A stretch of 46,527 nt of DNA from Gemmatimonadota bacterium (lineage in GTDB: Bacteria; Gemmatimonadota; Gemmatimonadetes; Gemmatimonadales; GWC2-71-9), in the NCBI GenBank assembly GCA_003222085.1, contig QHUK01000028.1:1-46527 (forward strand), read 5' to 3'. The notes beneath the pieces are model-generated. The model made no database searches. It saw only the letters and a list, made by a program, of their open reading frames with translations, and had not been told where the DNA came from. Both the position numbers and the translations under genes were made by a program. Below are positions 1 to 7,716 of this stretch, one piece after another; position 1 is the stretch's first letter, and the number at the start of each line of letters is the position of its first letter.

Positions 1-2016
1 GCTGCTCGCCACGGTGAACGCGCTCTGGTAGGCGGCGCTCGCGGGTGCCCCTGTGAACGTCACCGTCGGCGTGATCTTCTCGGCCGTGGTGGTCTGGCTT
101 CGCGTCGCGCCCGTGTAGTTGTCGTCCGCGGCCCAGCTGACGGTGGAGGTGCAGCTCCCCGTGCCGCTGGTCATCGTGTAGGCCGTGGTCAGGTTCGAAC
201 AGACGCCGCCTGACGTGTACACCGGGCTCGCGGAGCTATTAGTGCTGCTCGCCACGGTGAACGCGCTCTGGTAGGCGGCGCTCGCGGGTGCCCCTGTGAA
301 CGTCACCGTCGGCGTGATCTTCTCGGCCGTGGTGGTCTGGCTGCGGGTCGCCCCGGTGTAGTTATCGTCCGCCGCCCAGATGACGGTGGACGTGCAGCTG
401 CCTGTCCCGCTGGTCATCGTGTAGGCCGTGCTCACGTTCGAGCAGACACCGCCCGACGTGTAGACGGGGCTGGCCGTGCTGTTGGTGCTGCTCGCCACGG
501 TCAACGTGCTCTGGTAGGCAGCATTCGCCGGTGCCCCTGTGAAGGTCACCGTCGGCGTGATCTTCTCCGCCGTGGTGGTCTGGGTCCGCGTCGCGGCCGT
601 GTAGTTATCGTCCGCGGCCCAGGTGACGGTCGCCGTGCAGCTCCCCGTCCCGCTGGTCATCGTGTAGGCCGTGCTCACGTTCGAGCAGACACCGCCCGAG
701 GTGTACCCCGGGGTCGCCGAGCTGTTGGTAGTGCTCGCCACGGTGAACGCGCTCAGATAGGCGGCGTTCGTGGGCGCCCCCGTGAACGTTACGGTCGGAT
801 TGATCTTGTCGGCCGTGGTGGTCTGGCTGCGGGTCGCCCCGGTGTAGTTGTCGTCTGCCGCCCAGGTGACGGTCGCGGTGCAGCTCCCCGTCCCGCTGCT
901 CATCGTGTAAACAATGCTCAGGTTCGAGCAGACACCGCCCGATGTGTAGACCGGGCTGGCCGAGCTGTTCGTGCTGCTCGCCACGGTGAACGTGCTCTGG
1001 TAGGCGGCGCTCGCCGGCGCCCCCGTGAACGTCACCGTCGGCGTGATCTTCTCGGCCGTGGTCGTCTGGCTCCGGGTCGCCGCGTTGTAGCTGGCGTCCG
1101 CGGCCCAGGTGACCGTCGACGTGCAGGTCCCCGTGCCGCTGGTCATCGTGTAGGTGGGACCGGCGTTGGAGCACACCCCACTCGACGCGTACGCCGGGCT
1201 GGCCGAGCTGGTGGTCGTGCTCGCCACGGCGAACGTGCTCAGGTAAGCGGCGCTCGCCAGGGCGCCGGTGAACGTCACGGTCGGGTCGATCTTCTCGGCC
1301 GTGGTCGTCTGGCTCCGGGTCGCCGCGGTATAGTTGGCGTCCGCGGCCCAGCTGACGGTGGAGGTGCAGCTCCCCGTCCCGCTGGTCATGGTGTAGGTCG
1401 TACCGACGTTGGAGCAACCGCCGGCTGCGGTGTAAACCGGGCTGGCCGAGCTGTTCGTGGTGCTCGCCACGGTGAACGTGCTCAAGTAGGCGGCACTGGC
1501 CGGGGCGCCGCTGAACGTCACGGTCGGGCCGATCTTCTCGGCCGAAGTCGTCTGGCTCCGGGTCGCTCCCGTGTAGTTGCCGTCTCCGGGCCAGGCGACG
1601 GTGGACGTGCAGGTTGCCGTCCCGCTGGTCATGGTGTAGCTGGCACCGACGTTGGAGCAGCCGCCGGCTGCGGTGTAAACCGGGCTGACCGAGCTGTTCG
1701 TGGTGCTCGCCACGGTGAAGGTGCTCAGGTAGGCGGCGCTCGCCGGCGCGCCCGTGAACGTCACCGTCGGGTCGACCTTCGTCGCGGTCGTGGATTGGCC
1801 GAGCGTGGCGCCGTTGTAGTCGACATCGGGTGCCCAGGTGACGGTGGCCGCACAGGTCGCCGTCCCGCTGGTCATCGTGTAGGTCGCGCCGATATTGGAG
1901 CAGCCGCCGCTGGACGTATAGAGCGGGCTCGCCGAACTGTTGGTCGTGCTTGTCACCGTGAAGCTGCTCAGATAAGCGGCACTGGCCGGCGCCCCCGTGA
2001 ATGTCACGGTCGGATT
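1..2016 (-). repeat. Exact-period 243-bp tandem repeat (at least 8 units) inside the Ig-like protein gene
   Basis: The same anchor (gctcgccacgg or a close variant) recurs at 4, 247, 490, 733, 976, 1219, 1462, 1705 and 1948, always 243 bp apart with no indel. Units near the left edge are nearly identical to one another; units nearer the N-terminus are more diverged. The array continues outside the window. Confidence 0.95.
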
Positions 2017-3399
2017 CCTCTTGCCGACGGTGAGCGTGCCGGATCCAGTGGCGAAGTCCGAGGCGGACGTCGCGGCCTTGACGGTGAACGACGTCGTTCC
2101 CGCGGGCGTGGTGCCGGAAGTCGTGGAGATCGTAAGCGTCGATGTCTTGGAATTATCGGCCGACGTCAACGTGACCGGATTCGCGTTGAAGGAAGCGCTC
2201 GCTCCGACCGGCAATGCCGTCGTGATGCTCAGAGTGGCACTGAAGTTCCCATTGGAGCCTCCACCGGTGCCGCGGAACACGGTGATCGTGAAGGCAGCGC
2301 TCGAGCCGGGAGTGACCGGGTCCGGCGACTGCGCGCCCACGGTGACCGAGCCGACCTTTGGACTGTCCAGGAACGTCGTCTGCGCTACGGACCCGGAAGT
2401 CCGGCCAGTCGCGGTCAAATAGAACTGCACGCCGAGGTCATGCTCGTCGGGCGCAAACTCCCGATAGAGGATGCTTCCGGACGAATCGGCGGTCGTCGTC
2501 AGCGTCTGGTCCGTGTCCTCGTCGTAGTCGAGATCTTCGTGCAGCTCGAGGGTGACGGCTTCTCCGGGCTGCCAGCCCGAGCCGGTCATGGTGACGACCT
2601 CGCCCGGGGCGTAATCTTCCTTATCGGTCTTCACGGTGGCGGCCGTGTTCCCGTTTCCGATAGAGGAGACGAGCACCACCTGCCCTCCCCCCGCGCCTCC
2701 CCTGGCGTCCACAGTCGCGCCGGCGCTGTCCGCCGGCGGCTCCAGCCCGAATGACGCCATGTTGGGGTACGCCAGCTGCTGATCGCCGTTCTTGAGAATC
2801 GCCGCGGCGATCGCCGTCAACGCCTGCACCGCGTTATAGATCTGTAAGTCCGAGTCGGCGGCGACGCTCAGCCTCGAGACCCCTTTCAGCCACGCATACC
2901 GCTGCGTCACGGTGTCCGAGTGGTCCTGCAGGACGACGAGGCCTCTCAAACCCGATGTCGCGTAGTTCGCTGCCCCCCACACCGCGAGGTTGTGGATGAG
3001 GGTGCTCTTCTCCGTGCGATTGGTCGTGCCCTGGTCCGGCGTGCCGGACCAGACCGCAATGCGTCCGCGCAGCACGGTGCGTAGCCGCTCGGCAACCGCC
3101 GTGGTCCGCAACAGGTCGTATGGCTTGGTGTCGCCGTTGTCCGCCAGGGACGGGACGATAAAGACGGCATACGGGGCGAGGTCCGCGCGCGCGAGATCGA
3201 CGGTGCCGGCCGTGCCGTTGTAGGCGCGCGCGACCCCCCCCGGGAAGGCGCCCGTCAGCGACTCGACGATCAAGTCGCACCCCGCCACGTCGATGCCAGC
3301 CGGGCAGTACACCAGCGCCTGTTGAGCCCCCAGGGCCGCCGGCACAGCGACAAGACCGCACAAGGCTGCGAACAGCGCCAGGAAGGCCGTCTTCTTCAT
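1..3399 (-). CDS. Secreted giant protein with Ig-like 81-residue tandem repeats (3' end outside window)
   Basis: The frame is open from the ATG at 3397-3399 to the left edge (1133 codons), so the C-terminus is missing. Residues 1-25 form a signal peptide (MKKTAFLALFAALCGLVAVP). Residues 26-220 form an unrecognised alpha/beta-looking domain. Residues about 255-345 resemble the macroglobulin-like Ig domain that starts TDKEDYAPGEVVTMTGSGW, followed by another Ig-like segment to about 460. From residue 462 the protein is a series of 81-residue units, each with a PTVTFTGAP start, a YTMTSGTGSC core and two cysteines 16 residues apart. This looks like a surface adhesin or stalk. A small lipoprotein gene ends 11 bp upstream, suggesting co-transcription. 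Function is inferred from architecture only. Confidence 0.85.
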   Translation of the reverse strand, partial: MKKTAFLALFAALCGLVAVPAALGAQQALVYCPAGIDVAGCDLIVESLTGAFPGGVARAYNGTAGTVDLARADLAPYAVFIVPSLADNGDTKPYDLLRTTAVAERLRTVLRGRIAVWSGTPDQGTTNRTEKSTLIHNLAVWGAANYATSGLRGLVVLQDHSDTVTQRYAWLKGVSRLSVAADSDLQIYNAVQALTAIAAAILKNGDQQLAYPNMASFGLEPPADSAGATVDARGGAGGGQVVLVSSIGNGNTAATVKTDKEDYAPGEVVTMTGSGWQPGEAVTLELHEDLDYDEDTDQTLTTTADSSGSILYREFAPDEHDLGVQFYLTATGRTSGSVAQTTFLDSPKVGSVTVGAQSPDPVTPGSSAAFTITVFRGTGGGSNGNFSATLSITTALPVGASASFNANPVTLTSADNSKTSTLTISTTSGTTPAGTTSFTVKAATSASDFATGSGTLTVGKRNPTVTFTGAPASAAYLSSFTVTSTTNSSASPLYTSSGGCSNIGATYTMTSGTATCAATVTWAPDVDYNGATLGQSTTATKVDPTVTFTGAPASAAYLSTFTVASTTNSSVSPVYTAAGGCSNVGASYTMTSGTATCTSTVAWPGDGNYTGATRSQTTSAEKIGPTVTFSGAPASAAYLSTFTVASTTNSSASPVYTAAGGCSNVGTTYTMTSGTGSCTSTVSWAADANYTAATRSQTTTAEKIDPTVTFTGALASAAYLSTFAVASTTTSSASPAYASSGVCSNAGPTYTMTSGTGTCTSTVTWAADASYNAATRSQTTTAEKITPTVTFTGAPASAAYQSTFTVASSTNSSASPVYTSGGVCSNLSIVYTMSSGTGSCTATVTWAADDNYTGATRSQTTTADKINPTVTFTGAPTNAAYLSAFTVASTTNSSATPGYTSGGVCSNVSTAYTMTSGTGSCTATVTWAADDNYTAATRTQTTTAEKITPTVTFTGAPANAAYQSTLTVASSTNSTASPVYTSGGVCSNVSTAYTMTSGTGSCTSTVIWAADDNYTGATRSQTTTAEKITPTVTFTGAPASAAYQSAFTVASSTNSSASPVYTSGGVCSNLTTAYTMTSGTGSCTSTVSWAADDNYTGATRSQTTTAEKITPTVTFTGAPASAAYQSAFTVASS

Positions 3400-3410
3400 A
3401 ACGCCCCCCC

Positions 3411-3668
3411 TCAACGACAGGCGTCGGCGATGACGGCGCTGAGCGCCGCCACGCGCTGCTGCAACACGGCCTTATCAGGACTGCTCGCAGCCTGTCCCTT
3501 GGCGCCCTCAAGCTCCTTGGCGTAGGCGACGCATACCGTTGCAGTGACGAGATTTTGCGTCAGGGCCGCGGATGGCCGCGTCAGCGGCGCTCGCGGTCCC
3601 TGGGGCTGGTCCGAACAGGCAGTCCAGAAGATCAGTACGGCGGCGGAAAACAGAGCTATGCGCTTCAC
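3411..3668 (-). CDS. Small lipoprotein, 85 aa, unknown function
   Basis: The start is a GTG at 3666-3668 preceded by a good GGAGG Shine-Dalgarno with 6-nt spacing; longer upstream frames lack a signal-like N-terminus. The product begins VKRIALFSAAVLIFWTACSD, a lipoprotein signal with lipobox WTAC and mature Cys18. The rest is a short helical, alanine-rich segment with two more cysteines (near residues 46 and 84). It ends 11 bp before the repeat-protein gene, so the two probably form one operon. It may be an anchor or chaperone for the large protein, but that rests on position only. Confidence 0.75.
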   Translation of the reverse strand: MKRIALFSAAVLIFWTACSDQPQGPRAPLTRPSAALTQNLVTATVCVAYAKELEGAKGQAASSPDKAVLQQRVAALSAVIADACR

Positions 3669-3841
3669 GACCCACCTCCAGAGAAGCCCAGTACCTGTCT
3701 GGGCGGCTGGCGGCTGGTCGTGAGGCTCACACGTGGTCCTCACTCGCTCAGCGGACCCGCTACTGGCGCATCGTGGCGCTAGCGCAACAACCGTACCGTT
3801 GCTCGGCTTGTCGCTGTTGGACGAAAGGTCCGTTGCTCCAG

Positions 3842-3870
3842 AAATGTGTGGTACGGGAGCCACACACATG
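3842..3870. promoter_or_regulatory. Inverted repeat in the divergent intergenic region
   Basis: ATGTGTGG and CCACACACAT face each other across 8 bp, 65 bp upstream of the lipoprotein start at 3935 and within the 266-bp divergent spacer. It could be an operator or a leader hairpin. A second small inverted repeat (GCCCAG/CTGGGC, 3686-3704) lies in the leader of the leftward gene. No clear sigma-70 promoter was recognised. Confidence 0.35.
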
Positions 3871-3934
3871 GTGGAGAGTGTTGCAACCGTGGACGCTGGA
3901 TGGCCAAGTTAGAGGACCACAAGGGAGTCAAAAC

Positions 3935-4312
3935 ATGCTTCGCCGACCAATCGCTGGTACGCTCCTGCTCTGCTATCTCGCCGCGTGCACGAGTTGGCAC
4001 GTTGAGAAGGAAGTCAGCCCGCTGCAACTGATCTCCACCAAGCACCCCCGCGTGGTGCGCCTGACCCGGGCCGATGGCTCGCCCATGGTTCTCGATCAGC
4101 CCCGAATCGCGGTGGGCGACAGCGTGGCGGGAGTTCACAACGGAGTTCAGTCTAGCGTCGCGGTCTCGGACGTCACGCAGGTCGCGACCCCGAGGCTCAG
4201 TGCCGGCAAAACGATCGGGCTATTTCTCGGCCTCTCAGTGGTCGCGGTAGGAATCGCGGTGATCGCTTGTTTGTCTGACAATTCGGGGACAGGTCCTTGC
4301 TCGGGCAATTAA
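3935..4312 (+). CDS. Lipoprotein with C-terminal membrane-like segment, 125 aa
   Basis: The ATG at 3935 follows GGGAG at suitable distance. The N-terminus MLRRPIAGTLLLCYLAACTS carries a lipobox (LAAC). A hydrophilic domain includes a VVRLTRADGSPMVLDQPRI stretch that reads like a small beta-barrel or SH3-like strand pattern. Residues about 94-113 are hydrophobic (TIGLFLGLSVVAVGIAVIAC), and the protein ends with a short cysteine-containing tail. The family is not named here. The frame extends far upstream without a signal sequence, so the internal ATG was chosen. It is divergent from the 3411-3668 gene and is followed by a strong hairpin. Confidence 0.75.
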   Translation: MLRRPIAGTLLLCYLAACTSWHVEKEVSPLQLISTKHPRVVRLTRADGSPMVLDQPRIAVGDSVAGVHNGVQSSVAVSDVTQVATPRLSAGKTIGLFLGLSVVAVGIAVIACLSDNSGTGPCSGN

Positions 4313-4316
4313 GGAG

Positions 4317-4350
4317 AATGCTCGATAACCCAACTGGGCTATCGAGCATT
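4317..4350. terminator. Strong hairpin between lipoprotein gene and tRNA-Pro
   Basis: AATGCTCGATA and TATCGAGCATT pair with an internal CCCA/TGGG continuation, a stem of about 15 bp with one mismatch. No long T-run follows on either side, so termination is likely but not certain. It lies where both the rightward gene and the leftward tRNA-Pro need to end. Confidence 0.6.
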
Positions 4351-4360
4351 TGGCTATCAG

Positions 4361-4435
4361 TCGGGGCGAGTGGATTTGAACCACCGACCTCCTGGTCCCG
4401 AACCAGGCGCGCTAACCGGGCTGCGCTACGCCCCG
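4361..4435 (-). tRNA. tRNA-Pro(CGG)
   Basis: A complete cloverleaf can be read on the minus strand. The acceptor is CGGGGCG/CGCCCCG with discriminator A. The anticodon stem CCTGG/CCAGG encloses TTCGGGA, giving anticodon CGG. The T-arm contains GGTTCAAATCC. CCA is not encoded. Confidence 0.95.
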
Positions 4436-4559
4436 CCGTAAGGCTAGAGTGCAGTGTGTGTCTAGCCTTCAGCGAAACCTAGAAGCCGACCCACCCGAAA
4501 GAAAGCCCAGCAGGCCTTGCGGCGCCGACGGCGCGCCCGTATTTCCATGGACAAGGTCC

Positions 4560-5798
4560 ATGACATCCGATGTCGTCGTGCGGACGAGGTGTTCTCCCCG
4601 AACAGCGATGTGCGCAGTCGGCGCCGCCCTGCTCCTACAGAGCGGCTGGGCGTGTCGGCGGGCTGCCACTGCGACTGCCCCTCGTCCTCCGGAGGTCTCG
4701 GTCCTCACCGTCGCTCCGGAGACGGTCTCGGCGCGCTACGAGTTCGTCGGGCAGGCCGTGGCGTCGCGTCACGTCGAGGTGCGCGCGCAGGTCGCCGGGG
4801 TCATCGTCGCGCGACCCTACGCCGAGGGCACGGACGTCCCGAAGGGCGCCCTGCTCTTCCAGATCGATTCGACGACCTACGACGCGGCGTACCGGAGCGC
4901 GCTCGCGCAGCTCGCGGACGCCACCGCCCGATCGGCGAACGCCGAGCGCAACTGGTCGCGTCTCAAGACGCTGCTCGGCTCGCGCGCCGTGGCCCAAAAG
5001 GATGTAGATGACGCCGAGACAGCCTTCGATCAGGCGCGCGCCGCCGTCCAGGCGGCGCAGGCCGCGGTCGATCGCGCCAAGAAGGACTACGACGACACCT
5101 TCGTCCGCGCGGAGATCGCCGGGCGGGCCGGCCGGGCACTCTTGGATCTGGGCGCGCGTGTGACGGGGCCGAGCGACCTGCTCACGACGGTCGAGCAGAT
5201 CGATCCCGTCTACGTGAACTTCAGCCCGTCCGACCAGGAGGTGCTGCGCTGGCGGCAGGATATCGCGACGCGCCGGCTGCTCGTGCCCGCCCGCGTGCTC
5301 GCCGTGCAGGTGACGCTCGCGGACGGCAGCATCTTTCCGGGCACCGGCCAGCTCAACTTCGTCGACCTCGCCCTGCAGCCTGCGACCGGGACGCTCTCGC
5401 TCCGCGCGGAGTTCCGGAACCCGCGGCACGTGTTGTTGCCGGGCCAGTTCGTACGCCTCCACTTCGTGGGCCTCAAGCGCCCGGACGCGATCCTCGTGCC
5501 CCAGCGGGCCGTCCAGCGAGGCCTCGCCGGCGCGTTCGTCTACGTGCTGGGGGACAGCAACCGGGTGACGGTGCGGGACGTGGTGGCGACGTCCTGGGAA
5601 CGGGGGGGGTGGCTGATCGATCAGGGCCTCAGGGCGGGCGACCGTGTGGTGGTGGATGGCATCCAGAAAGTCGGCCCCGGACAGGTCGCCACGCCGGTCG
5701 CCTACCGACTCGCCGTGGACTCGAGCGCGGGAGGCGTGGCGGACAGCGCGGTGATCGCGGCGCCGTCTGCTCCGCCCAAGATCAAAGTCGGTCCGTGA
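4560..5798 (+). CDS. RND/MFP-type periplasmic adaptor lipoprotein (AcrA/MexA-like), orphan
   Basis: This is a membrane-fusion-protein subunit that would bridge an inner-membrane RND pump and an outer-membrane channel. The signal region ends in the lipobox-like SGWAC, followed by a proline-rich linker, the first lipoyl half (VEVRAQVAGVIVARPYAEGTD), an alpha-hairpin rich in alanine and glutamine, the second lipoyl half (AGRALLDLGARVTGPSDLLT), a beta-barrel (DPVYVNFSPSDQEVLRWR) and a membrane-proximal domain (VPQRAVQRGLAGAFVYVLG). The start is uncertain: ATG 4560 gives a positively charged n-region, ATG 4608 a bare signal; neither has a strong Shine-Dalgarno. No RND pump or TolC homologue lies in the window. 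Confidence 0.85.
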   Translation: MTSDVVVRTRCSPRTAMCAVGAALLLQSGWACRRAATATAPRPPEVSVLTVAPETVSARYEFVGQAVASRHVEVRAQVAGVIVARPYAEGTDVPKGALLFQIDSTTYDAAYRSALAQLADATARSANAERNWSRLKTLLGSRAVAQKDVDDAETAFDQARAAVQAAQAAVDRAKKDYDDTFVRAEIAGRAGRALLDLGARVTGPSDLLTTVEQIDPVYVNFSPSDQEVLRWRQDIATRRLLVPARVLAVQVTLADGSIFPGTGQLNFVDLALQPATGTLSLRAEFRNPRHVLLPGQFVRLHFVGLKRPDAILVPQRAVQRGLAGAFVYVLGDSNRVTVRDVVATSWERGGWLIDQGLRAGDRVVVDGIQKVGPGQVATPVAYRLAVDSSAGGVADSAVIAAPSAPPKIKVGP

Positions 5799-5886
5799 GC
5801 GGCGCGTAGCTCGACCTCTGCTCACCGATCACTTTGACGGCCGCCGGTTCTTCAATCCGAGCGGCGCGCAGGGCCAGCCTACCTGG

Positions 5887-6783
5887 ATGGTACCGCGCAT
5901 GTTGCTGACGCCACGAACCCGGTGGCCGTCGCGGATTCCGGTCGAGCCGCGGCGGCCGCCGACCGTCGGACGGGACGACCTGGTCGTGACGTTCGTCGGT
6001 CATGCCACGTTTCTCATTCAAGTCGGCGCCATCAACCTGCTGACCGATCCGGTGTACGCCGAGCGGGCGAGCCCGGTCTCGTTCGCGGGTCCCCGTCGCG
6101 TCCGGGCGCCGGGCGTGCGATTCGACGATCTGCCCGCCATCTCACTCGTGCTCGTGAGTCACAATCACTACGATCACTGCGATCTCGGGACCCTGCGCGC
6201 ACTCGATCGGCGGTTTCATCCGCAACTGGTGGCCCCGATCGGTAACGGCCGGCTGCTTCGATCGGCGGGTATCCGTCAGGTGGAGGAGATCGATTGGTGG
6301 CAGCGCGCGAGCGCGGCGCCGCTTCCCGTCACACTGATCCCCGCTCAGCACTTCTCTTCGCGGAACATGCTCGACCGCAACCGCGCGCTGTGGGGTGGGT
6401 TCCTGATCGAGGCCGCTGGGTGCCGGATCCTCTTCGCCGCCGACAGCGGCTACGGCGCCCACTTCCGGGAGATCGGCGCGCGGCTGGGCCCCATCGACCT
6501 CGCGCTACTCCCCATCGGTGCCTACGAGCCGCGCTGGTTCATGCAGGACATCCACATGAATCCGGCCGAAGCCGTGCGGGCGCACCTCGATCTCGGAGCG
6601 CGCCAGAGCCTCGCGATGCATTTCGGCACGTTTCAATTGACGCCGGAGGGAATCGACGAACCGGTTCGCGAATTGGCCAAGGCGTTGCGGGAGCGCGGGG
6701 TGCCGGCGGAGCAGTTTCGGACGGCGGACGTCGGGGAGTCGGTCGTAGTGCGCCCAGGAGGACTCGAACCCCCAGCCTCTTGA
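5887..6783 (+). CDS. Metallo-beta-lactamase-fold hydrolase, UlaG/NAPE-PLD-like
   Basis: The metal motif SHNHYDHCD (HxHxDH) is clear, with GHATFLIQ before it and DSGYGAHF and MHFGTF after it, the pattern of the lactamase_B_2 group that includes NAPE-type phospholipase D and UlaG. Similarity to the family continues upstream of the first ATG: the same frame encodes DHFDGRRFFNPSG just before it, a typical N-terminus of this group, so the true start may be the CTG at 5818 (no ATG, GTG or TTG is available after the stop at 5752). The last 11 or so residues (PGGLEPPAS) are read from the tRNA-Arg gene on the other strand and are not native to the fold. Substrate unknown. Confidence 0.85.
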   Translation: MVPRMLLTPRTRWPSRIPVEPRRPPTVGRDDLVVTFVGHATFLIQVGAINLLTDPVYAERASPVSFAGPRRVRAPGVRFDDLPAISLVLVSHNHYDHCDLGTLRALDRRFHPQLVAPIGNGRLLRSAGIRQVEEIDWWQRASAAPLPVTLIPAQHFSSRNMLDRNRALWGGFLIEAAGCRILFAADSGYGAHFREIGARLGPIDLALLPIGAYEPRWFMQDIHMNPAEAVRAHLDLGARQSLAMHFGTFQLTPEGIDEPVRELAKALRERGVPAEQFRTADVGESVVVRPGGLEPPAS

Positions 6784-6822
6784 TCCGTAGTCAAGCGCTC
6801 TATCCAGTTGAGCTATGGGCGC
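6749..6822 (-). tRNA. tRNA-Arg(ACG)
   Basis: Minus-strand cloverleaf. The acceptor is GCGCCCA/TGGGCGC with discriminator A. The anticodon stem CTTGA/TCAAG encloses CTACGGA, giving ACG, which would be modified to inosine. The T-loop GGTTCGAGTCC is present. No CCA is encoded. The 3' half overlaps the end of the hydrolase frame by 35 bp. Confidence 0.96.
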
Positions 6823-6849
6823 GTAATGCTAGGTGACAGAAAACAGACT

Positions 6850-6954
6850 CAGACGCACAGACGCAACAGGGGTGAACAGTGAGCAGGCGACAGATAGGCC
6901 TACCTTAAAGCTCTCTTCTGTTCTCCACTGTGCGTCTGCTGCGTCTGTGCGTCT
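6850..6954. repeat. Word hairpin A (word around GACGCACA) between tRNA-Val and tRNA-Arg
   Basis: The left arm at 6850-6869 (CAGACGCACAGACGCAACAG) is complementary to 6936-6954 with one mismatch. Both arms are runs of an 8-bp word. The roughly 65-bp interior holds further related words (GGTGAACAG, GAGCAG, CTGTTCTCCACTG). More TGCGTCTG words follow to about 7000. Confidence 0.75.
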
Positions 6955-7009
6955 AGCATATAGTGCGTCTGTTGGGTCTGTTGCTGCGTCCTGTTCTCGA
7001 GCCTTTCAG

Positions 7010-7083
7010 TGGGCGGTACTAGATTCGAACTAGTGACCTCCACGATGTCAACGTGGCGCTCTAACCAACTGAGCTAACCGCCC
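7010..7083 (-). tRNA. tRNA-Val(GAC)
   Basis: Minus-strand cloverleaf. The acceptor is GGGCGGT/ACCGCCC with discriminator A. The anticodon stem CCACG/CGTGG encloses TTGACAT, giving GAC. The T-loop is AGTTCGAATCT. No CCA is encoded. It sits between word hairpins A and A'. Confidence 0.96.
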
Positions 7084-7093
7084 GCGAACGACT

Positions 7094-7206
7094 AGACGCA
7101 CAGCGAGCAGTCACAGACGCAACAGACGCACAGTGGAGAACAGCGAAAGGCGCGCGACGACGACTGCTCACTGCCGCCTGTTCACCACTGCTGCGTCTGT
7201 GCGTCT
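7094..7206. repeat. Word hairpin A' between tRNA-fMet and tRNA-Val
   Basis: The left arm, from 7094, carries AGACGCACAG, GCAGT and CAGTGGAGAACAG words. The right arm, 7164-7206, carries their complements (CTGTTCACCACTG, CTGCGTCTGTGCGTCT). The vocabulary matches element A, but the order of words differs, so the two are related and not simple copies. About 20 bp separate the arms. Confidence 0.7.
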
Positions 7207-7238
7207 CAGACCGTTCCCTGTGCGTCTAGTAGTAGTAG

Positions 7239-7312
7239 TAGCGGGGGTGGGATTTGAACCCACGACCTCCGGGTTATGAGCCCGGCGAGCTACCAGACTG
7301 CTCCACCCCGCG
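7239..7312 (-). tRNA. Initiator tRNA-fMet(CAT)
   Basis: Minus-strand cloverleaf beginning CGCGGGGTGGAGCAG. The anticodon loop is CTCATAA, flanked by the three consecutive G-C pairs typical of initiators. Position 1 is C facing a T at position 72, an unpaired acceptor end, another initiator hallmark. No CCA is encoded. Confidence 0.96.
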
Positions 7313-7338
7313 TCGCTGTATCCGTCAATCCTGCCCAG

Positions 7339-7411
7339 AGCGGGAAACGGGACTCGAACCCGCGACCCCAACCTTGGCAAGGTTGTGCTCTACCAACTGA
7401 GCTATTCCCGC
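7339..7411 (-). tRNA. tRNA-Gly(GCC)
   Basis: Minus-strand cloverleaf. The acceptor is GCGGGAA/TTCCCGC with discriminator T. The anticodon loop TTGCCAA gives GCC. The T-arm is GGGTTCGAGTCCC. No CCA is encoded. Confidence 0.96.
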
Positions 7412-7436
7412 GTGCCACTCTCAATCTAACCGCTCA

Positions 7437-7489
7437 GGAGGGTCGGGTTCCACGGCCCCGACCTCCCCAGCCTCCCCAGCCTCCCCCGT
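7437..7489. repeat. Small hairpin with CCTCCCCAG word run between tRNA-Ala and tRNA-Gly
   Basis: GGAGGGTCGGG (7437-7447) can pair with CCCCGACCTCC (7456-7466). The right side continues as a 9-bp word run (CCTCCCCAG twice, then CCTCCCCCG) with no matching left arm. It looks like a one-armed relative of the other word hairpins. Confidence 0.45.
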
Positions 7490-7501
7490 CCTGCTTGTCA
7501 G

Positions 7502-7574
7502 TGGAGGCGAGGGGGATCGAACCCCTGACCTCGTGAATGCCATTCACGCGCTCTCCCAACTGAGCTACGCCCCC
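7502..7574 (-). tRNA. tRNA-Ala(GGC)
   Basis: Minus-strand cloverleaf. The acceptor is GGGGGCG/CGCCTCC with a G3-U70 wobble, the alanine identity element, and discriminator A. The anticodon loop ATGGCAT gives GGC. No CCA is encoded. It is the first tRNA of the five-gene minus-strand cluster. Confidence 0.96.
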
Positions 7575-7716
7575 GTTATATTGGGCCCCGCCCAACGCGT
7601 TCCGGCGGGAACACGGCATCTTATCGGCGCGTTCTGGTGGTGTCAAGCGGTTTTGCGCCCTGACGTGAACTTTTCGGCCCCTGTCCGGTATCACGGGGTG
7701 ATCCGGGATTATAGAC

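Noticed and set aside
605..1417. Long open frame on the minus strand within the repeat gene, rich in Arg/His/Asp
   Set aside because: It is a frame shadow of the 243-bp repeat; the frame that carries the signal peptide and Ig-like domains is a different one and is open through the whole region.
1..2016. Possible CRISPR array because of regular repeats
   Set aside because: The whole 243-bp unit repeats without unique spacers and stays in one reading frame.
1795..2754. Plus-strand open frame opposite the repeat gene
   Set aside because: Arg/Gly-rich composition with no domain pattern; typical antisense shadow in high-GC DNA.
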